Origin: Ligustrum vulgare
Lineage: Eukaryota; Streptophyta; Magnoliopsida; Lamiales; Oleaceae
Assembly (NCBI GenBank): GCA_963555705.1
Contig: OY743176.1
Span: 60,462,040-60,526,039 of the forward strand
Direction of reading: 5' to 3'
Length of the DNA: 64,000 nucleotides
Position 1 is the stretch's first letter, and every line of letters begins with the position of its first letter. Positions 58,262 through 64,000 of the stretch are shown here, in pieces. The position numbers were made by a program, and so were the translations under genes. The notes beneath the pieces are model-generated. The model was not told the DNA's origin, ran no database searches, and saw nothing but the letters and a program-made list of their open reading frames with translations.

Positions 58262-61200
58262 ATGAGGCAGCAGACTTATAGTCACAGAGGAGGAGCCATG
58301 GCTGGAACCTTCTTGTTATTGCTGCCCTTTCTTTTTCCTAGCCTCTTCAATCCTCTGGGCCGTGCCTCACCATCGATTCTATCGGTAATTTTTTATTCTA
58401 GTGCATTAAATTTTCGTGAAAATATTTAGGCTTTATCTGTTCAATTTTGGTGCCATTTTCCTTTTGATATCTGATGTCTTGGGGTTCAGAGGAAGAAGGT
58501 GAAAAAAAAATTCAAACGTTATTCTTTGATGAACTTTTGTAAATTCTTAAATGCCAAAAAAAAAAAAAAAAAATCATGTATAAGGTTTGATCTTGAGGGT
58601 GCTCCTGTTATCTTCTTTTGTAATTTATTTATGGGATTTTGTCGTTGAGTACATGTTATTTATTTAAGTTGTAGAGTTGATTAATCAAGTAATTTGGTTG
58701 TAAATATTGGGATCTGTACAGTCAATACTGTGATTTTTAGGTGATGTAGCTGAATGTAGAAAGCGGACTTATTTTTTTATTTTTTTTTATTTTTTGGCAA
58801 TTAGGTTTTTTCATATTTATGATGTGTGGACTATAAAGTGATTACTGGGTGAATGCGAAATATATCGGAAATGATGTACAATGATAATTAAGTAGTGTTT
58901 CAGAATGTGGAAAATAGGAGATGTTTTGAGAATTCTATCAACTTTGGCAAGTAGGGAAGTATAGGTGTCGCTGTTAATTTTGTAATATGGGTGATTTGGT
59001 GATCCAGGTATTTGAAGATCTGTAGAGTGAACTATACAAAAATTTCACAAAATAAATAAATAAATAAGAAATGATCTTGAGGCGGGATCTTAATATTTAC
59101 ATTTATTTTGGAAATTTTTCTCATAGATAAACTATGTTTGAGAAGAAAGTGTCATTAATGGCTTCTCGCTTCGTGTTGAATAGCAGTTGATCCAGTGAAT
59201 TCTCGGGCAATTTCTAATCAGATCTTAAATGATTAGCAACTCTAGGACATCAGATTCCCTTTATTTTTCAAACCTATAACAGATAAATCTTGTTTAGATT
59301 TGAACAGCTCTGAAATTGTACCTTCATATGCATACTCGTGTTGCCAACCCAAATCTTGCTTCTTCTGTAGAGTTAAATTTTGGCTACTTGTGATGGATTC
59401 GCCGTTGTCTGATTTGTTTGTGCAGGAATGGAGTGCTCCTAAACCTAGGCACTCTCATCTACTCAAGAGCGCTCTGCAACGCCGTACTGTGAGTAGAAGT
59501 TTTATGAGCTATATGCATGCATTTTTATGATAAATTGTTATCTTTAGAGCTGTGGACTCTTTCTTTGTTTGCTTATTTCTTTCTTGGTCAGTCCAATGAA
59601 GAACAGGATGATCTATGGAGGCCTTTGGCGAAACAAGGATGGAAATCCTGTGCTGAATCAGACATTACCCTCAGTGAGTAGTGGATAATCAGCCCAAAAA
59701 TGAGCTGTGGATGAAATTTTAACGGATAAGTATGATTATGCATTTCATTTTTTTTCTGAAATATTGATTGTTCGTCTTGCAGAATTGCCAGAAAAATCTC
59801 GAGGTTATATTCAGGTTTTCCTTGATGGAGGATTAAATCAGCAGAGAATGGGGGTAAGTTTTGTGAATTTACTATTATATGGCATTTTCCAAGTTATCAC
59901 TCAATTATGTTCCTTTCTTGATTCTTTTTGTCAAGATTTGTGATGCAGTAGCGGTTGCGAAAATTCTGAATGCTACACTTGTGATCCCTCATCTGGAAAC
60001 AAATCCCGTTTGGCAAGATTCAAGGTCCGAATCATTGAGTACTTAATTCCTGATACTTAGGTAGATTTAATTTGTTTTTTGGTAATTAAAGAAATAACCA
60101 GATTAAATAACCTATGTTCTGTTTTTCGCAGCACTTTCTTGGATATTTTTGACGTGGATCACTTCATTAATGTATTGAAAGATGATATCTTAATAATCAA
60201 AGAGGTGCCCGAAGAATTTTATTGGAGCACGCGTGAATATTATGCCACGGGCATTCGTGCTACAAGGGTCAAAACTGCACCTGTTCATGCTTCAGCAAAC
60301 TGGTATACAGAGAATGTCTTGCCTATCCTGCAGAGGTGAGTCTATATAGAAAATATTTGCTTCTTTGTAGGTTGAAACTTTCTATATTCAACTTGTTTCA
60401 TCCAATAAACTGTTTATTCTTTTGAAGCGATATATACACAAATCGAATGACTTTGCATGACTTAAATTTGAAGTTTTCTTAGTTGGAGAGTAATAGTCCT
60501 ACCTAGATTAGTTACAAGTTCGTTTTATTTACTGGAGTTTTTGATTGCAAGTTTTTTGCTTATGTGAGTAGTATATCTTGCTGAGGCAATTGTATGTAAA
60601 CTAGATTTGTTTTTAGAATTCTTACTTTCAAATTTGTCTCGCGAGCCATCTAGCCGTTTTTCATAAATATAAATAATCTAATAATCAGACTTGTTTACGA
60701 AGGTAAAGAAGCAACTTAGTTTTACTTAAAAATAAATAAATAAATAAATAAAATAAAAATAAAAAATCTAATAGCTAATATATTCAGTTCCCTTTATTTA
60801 AGAGAGTGATTCCCACCAGAAGTTTGTCATACTGGACTTATATTGGTATATAAATACTACTCGGAAGATATTTTGGTTCTTCCATATATACTGACTTTAG
60901 TGGCATTTTTGGTTGAGAGGATTGGACATTATAAAGAGAAAAAAGAAGCTAAAATCTTGTTCATTATATTTTCTAGTCTTGTCCAGTACTTCTTAGTTCT
61001 TACGAAACATCCTAGGGGAACGGTAGTTTTTTTTTTTTTTTTTTTTTTGGCCCCCTCTGAGAATGAAGGATTTGATTTAAGAAATAGGGTTGAGACCCAA
61101 GAATTTACAGTAAAATGGTTGAAAATCTCACTGCTTTTCTTAATATATATTCTTTAGAAAATAGTGTCAAAAAACTGTTATTTGTATGTTGGCATGGCTG

Positions 61201-63875
61201 TCTTCTGAAGTGAAGGTGGATATCTTTTTTAATAGCTCTTAGCTCTGGTTTCAAATACAGCCCGTGATTGTAATACCCATGTATTGATCAGTTATGGAAT
61301 TGCTGCCATAGCACCATTTTCTCATCGATTGGCGTTTGACAATATGTCCAAAGACATCCAACGGTTACGCTGTAAAGTCAACTTCCAAGCCTTAGCTTTT
61401 GTTCCTCATATCAGAGCTCTTGGAAATGCTCTCATCAGTCACCTTAGAGATCCTGCCCAAGGTAGTGAAGGTAGCACTAATTACCTTGAAGAGGTTCACA
61501 ATACTAGAAACAAGAAAGGAGCCAGCAAATTCGTTGTCCTCCACCTCCGGTTTGATAAGGTATGTCCACTTGTATTTGTCAGTACTTCAGTTTCTGGGGC
61601 ATAGTTAAAATTCTACTTTAATATTTTAGTTGCAATTCGATGCATTTTGAGAATGAATGTTTTGCTATTCGTACTCTCTTCATGAGCCTACGGGAACTAT
61701 AGCTTACAGAAAAATGTGGTTTAGGCTAGCTTAAAAAAATGTGGTTTAGTCATGTGGTCATTGCTAAAACCAGTGTATAATTCAATTCAAGTGTCTATGG
61801 CATGTTTAATTAATATGCATTATTCTACAGTCGACCTTACCAAGCGAGCCATTGGAGCATTAATGATTTGTGTCTAATAATACTTGAATTGGATGATTAG
61901 AACATGTTCAATTAATATTGATGGGTGTGGAATCCAACAAATAATAATTTCTTGCTCTTATAAAAATAAATTGTAATAGTGATGAGCAAGGTTGAATCCA
62001 CAGGGATTGGTTAGATTTAATTCTTCAAAAAAAATTAAAAATTAAAACAATAAATTAAAATGACGGGGGGTTTTGAAATTCGAATGTGAAATCAAATTGT
62101 AAATAAACAATTGCGGAATTAAAGAGAAGAAAATATCAAATTAAATAAATATTCAATCCAAAGTATAATCTTAGGATTGATTCATATAATTGATCATAGA
62201 TGCAAAAATAATTTTTTTCTTCTCATTTTCTAAATTGGTTATGGTTATTGATACGATCTAACAACCTATCTCTCCTTACTATCTCGACAATCAAGAGACG
62301 CTCGTTGATTATTTTCCTAATCAATAAACAACCCTAGATACGATCTTAAGATTTAATTTATCAATAGTATTAATCTCTAGAGAGACAACCAATTTTAACC
62401 AACAAATTTACACGCGTGATTTATTTAAGTTAGGTCATATATCTTCATAGCATGAGTCGAAAATCTATTTAAAATCAACTATGTTATTTGTCACTTGTAT
62501 TAGAAAACTTAAACAATTACGGATTTAGATTCCTAATTAGCTAAGTATCATTTTGACAATTAAAACAACATGCACTTTGTATTAATTAATCAAAAGAACA
62601 ACTTAAATACAAACAAAAGATATATAAATAGAAAAGAGATAAAAGAACAATGAAATTAATTAGATCTCACAATTATTGAAGAATCAACACTTCGATTATC
62701 CTTGAACTAGAATAATAAATTTAGCTATCCATAAATATTTTTAATCAAAATAAAAATAAACTCAAAAGAATCAAATAAAACCAAAGTCAAAATAGTAATG
62801 AAGATGGGATCAAAGTAAACCAAACGTGGCTGCCCTTCGGAATTGTCTTCAATCCTTTTCCAAAGTGCCCAGTGCATGGCTTCTCCTTTCTAAAATCTGT
62901 CTGCCTTCTTTTATAATGTCACGGCCATTTTTTTCTTTATTTCCAAAGTTTGGGTGACCTACTCTCATTCCAAGAGGTCATTTGCTGGGCTTCCTAGAAA
63001 AAAATGTCAATTTCCGTCCGAAGAAAAAATCCAAATTGTGGCCCAAATAATAAAATAACGTCCAACCCAAATTGTCTTCAAAATTTTGTAGTGATTAGGC
63101 CTTTTTCTTCTCAAAAGAAGACGGCCCAATTTTGAGTTCCAAAATCATTTTTCTCAATTTGTGATATTAAATCTAATTTGATCCAACTCCTTCATCTGGT
63201 CAATAAAATAAGAAATATAATCAATACCCACAAATTAAACATTTAAAACCATTAAATTAAGAGAGAGAGAATATAATGAATTAAAGAACGGTTATGCACT
63301 TTATCAAATATGCATTACTCTACGGTTGACCTTACCAGGTGAGCCATTAGGGTATTATTTAGCTTATGTTAGATTCTGATTAAAATCTGATTTTAATCTC
63401 AAGTCAAAGTTCACAATTAATTTTAACTACACATTTTATGAGACACATAGCTTTTCAACTACACATCTCATCAACTTTTATCAATCAAAATCTACTAAAA
63501 ATCTGATTTTAATTTATATCAAACAGGGACTTCCTAATGTTATTTAGAATCGCATTCCTAAAATGATTTTTGTCTGCAATAATACTTGAATTGAAATAAT
63601 TGCATTTATTTTAGTTAACCATCTCCTTTATTTTGTGACCATCTAAGGACATGGCTGCTCATTCAGCTTGTGACTTTGGTGGGGGAAAGGCCGAAAGACT
63701 GGCATTAGCTAAGTATCGACAAGTCATTTGGCAAGGAAGGGTTTTAAACTCCCAGTTCACTGATGAAGAATTGAGAAGTCAGGGAAGATGTCCATTGACT
63801 CCTGAAGAAATTGGATTGCTACTCGCAGCCTTGGGATTTGACAACAGCACCCGCTTATATCTTGCCTCCCACAAG
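58262..63875 (+). CDS. GDP-fucose protein O-fucosyltransferase-like, 5' part
   Basis: Plant OFUT-family (PF10250-type) glycosyltransferase, expected in the Golgi as a type II membrane protein; partners and acceptors of most members are unknown. Exons in the window: 58262-58384, 59426-59488, 59592-59673, 59783-59853, 59936-60024, 60132-60335, 61292-61559, 63648-63875. All junctions are GT-AG and phases agree for 376 codons; the rest lies beyond the right edge. The start at 58262 gives a short N-tail followed by a hydrophobic anchor (MAGTFLLLLPFLFPSLF, about residues 13-29). An inner ATG (58298) is an alternative start. Family motifs: WRPLAKQGWKSC, GGLNQQRMGICDAVAVAKIL (about 105-124), DIFDVDHFI (about 147), and HLRFDKDM (295-302), whose Arg is expected to contact GDP-fucose. 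Then come KYRQVIWQGR and CPLTPEEIGLLL. The last complete intron is 2.1 kb and holds a solo LTR and a MITE. Confidence 0.9.
61800..61918 (+). repeat. Duplicated intron segment, first copy
   Basis: TTAATTAATATGCATTATTC, then TCGACCTTACC and AATAATACTTGAATTG recur after the solo LTR (63307-63600), so about 100 bp of intron 7 was duplicated in tandem before the insertions. Confidence 0.65.
61919..63306. mobile_element. Solo LTR in O-fucosyltransferase intron 7
   Basis: 1388 bp, starts TGATGGGTGTGG and ends GCACTTTATCA (TG...CA). It is flanked by AATAT on both sides (61914-61918 and 63307-63311). It contains GGTTGAATCCACAGGGATTG, common in plant LTRs. No primer site or coding sequence was seen. 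The superfamily is unknown and the orientation relative to its lost internal part is not certain. Confidence 0.82.
63363..63539. mobile_element. hAT-type MITE in O-fucosyltransferase intron 7
   Basis: 177 bp flanked by the 8-bp duplication TTATTTAG (63355-63362 and 63540-63547), as for hAT elements. The ends are inverted and imperfect (GATTAAAATCTGATTTTAAT near the left, complement of AAAAATCTGATTTTAATTTA near the right). It interrupts the second copy of the duplicated intron segment. It is related to the MITE at 34490-34669. Confidence 0.75.
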
Positions 63876-64000
63876 GTTTACACAAAATTCTTTCGGTTCT
63901 AAATTGGCAAAAAGAGAAGTAGAAGTTACTATTTTGCAAACATGTTTGGATCTGTTACTTTCTACTTATTCTGGTTAACTCTCTAACTTATTTAGCAAAC

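Overview
This window is nuclear DNA from a flowering plant, most likely a eudicot. It is AT-rich and holds two spliced genes with GT-AG introns. Nearly everything else is transposable elements, several of them nested. I cannot name the species. No bacterial genes, CRISPR arrays, tRNA genes or ordinary rRNA genes were seen.

Host genes. (1) A complete MADS-box gene of the SVP/AGL24/JOINTLESS group (type II MIKC, StMADS11 clade) lies on the + strand at 23547-35728. It has eight exons and encodes 227 aa. Intron 1 is about 10.2 kb because it holds a three-level transposon nest. (2) The first eight exons (376 codons) of a GDP-fucose protein O-fucosyltransferase-like gene lie on the + strand from 58262 to the right edge. 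Its seventh intron holds a solo LTR and a hAT-type MITE. A lone polygalacturonase-like exon near 1.95 kb is probably a gene fragment.

Layout. 1-7339: unassigned sequence, the GH28-like exon, then the 3' half of a Tat/Retand-like Ty3/gypsy element (integrase tail, antisense ORF, LTR). That element is broken by an LTR fragment and a hAT transposase remnant. 8156-11179: solo LTR of about 3 kb with 5-bp target duplication GTGGC. 12088-22727: nearly intact Athila-type Ty3/gypsy element with two LTRs, tRNA-Asp primer site and gag-pol with two in-frame stops, ending about 0.8 kb upstream of the MADS start codon. 23547-35728: MADS gene. Its intron 1 holds a decayed Copia element (24844-32839), which contains a second copy of the 3-kb solo LTR (26816-30529, TSD GTAAG). 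That solo LTR contains a Cassandra-type TRIM with 5S-rRNA-like LTRs (27690-28393, TSD CGTAT). 36017-41592: Tork/TNT1-like Copia element on the minus strand with TSD CAAAT, starting 288 bp after the MADS stop. 41.6-45.4 kb: small decayed repeats. 45372-54203: Tat-like element on the minus strand with gag and protease but no recognisable RT or integrase, carrying other retroelement pieces. 54.2-58.3 kb: non-coding DNA with strong microsatellites. 58262-64000: O-fucosyltransferase gene.

The main story is a developmental MADS regulator enclosed by retrotransposons. A sense-oriented Athila LTR that keeps a TATA box lies upstream, although the element's own 5' LTR has lost its copy. A nest carrying a 5S-like Pol III promoter fills intron 1. 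An antisense Copia element abuts the 3' end. Related hAT-type MITEs sit in introns of both host genes. I found no wholly new protein system.
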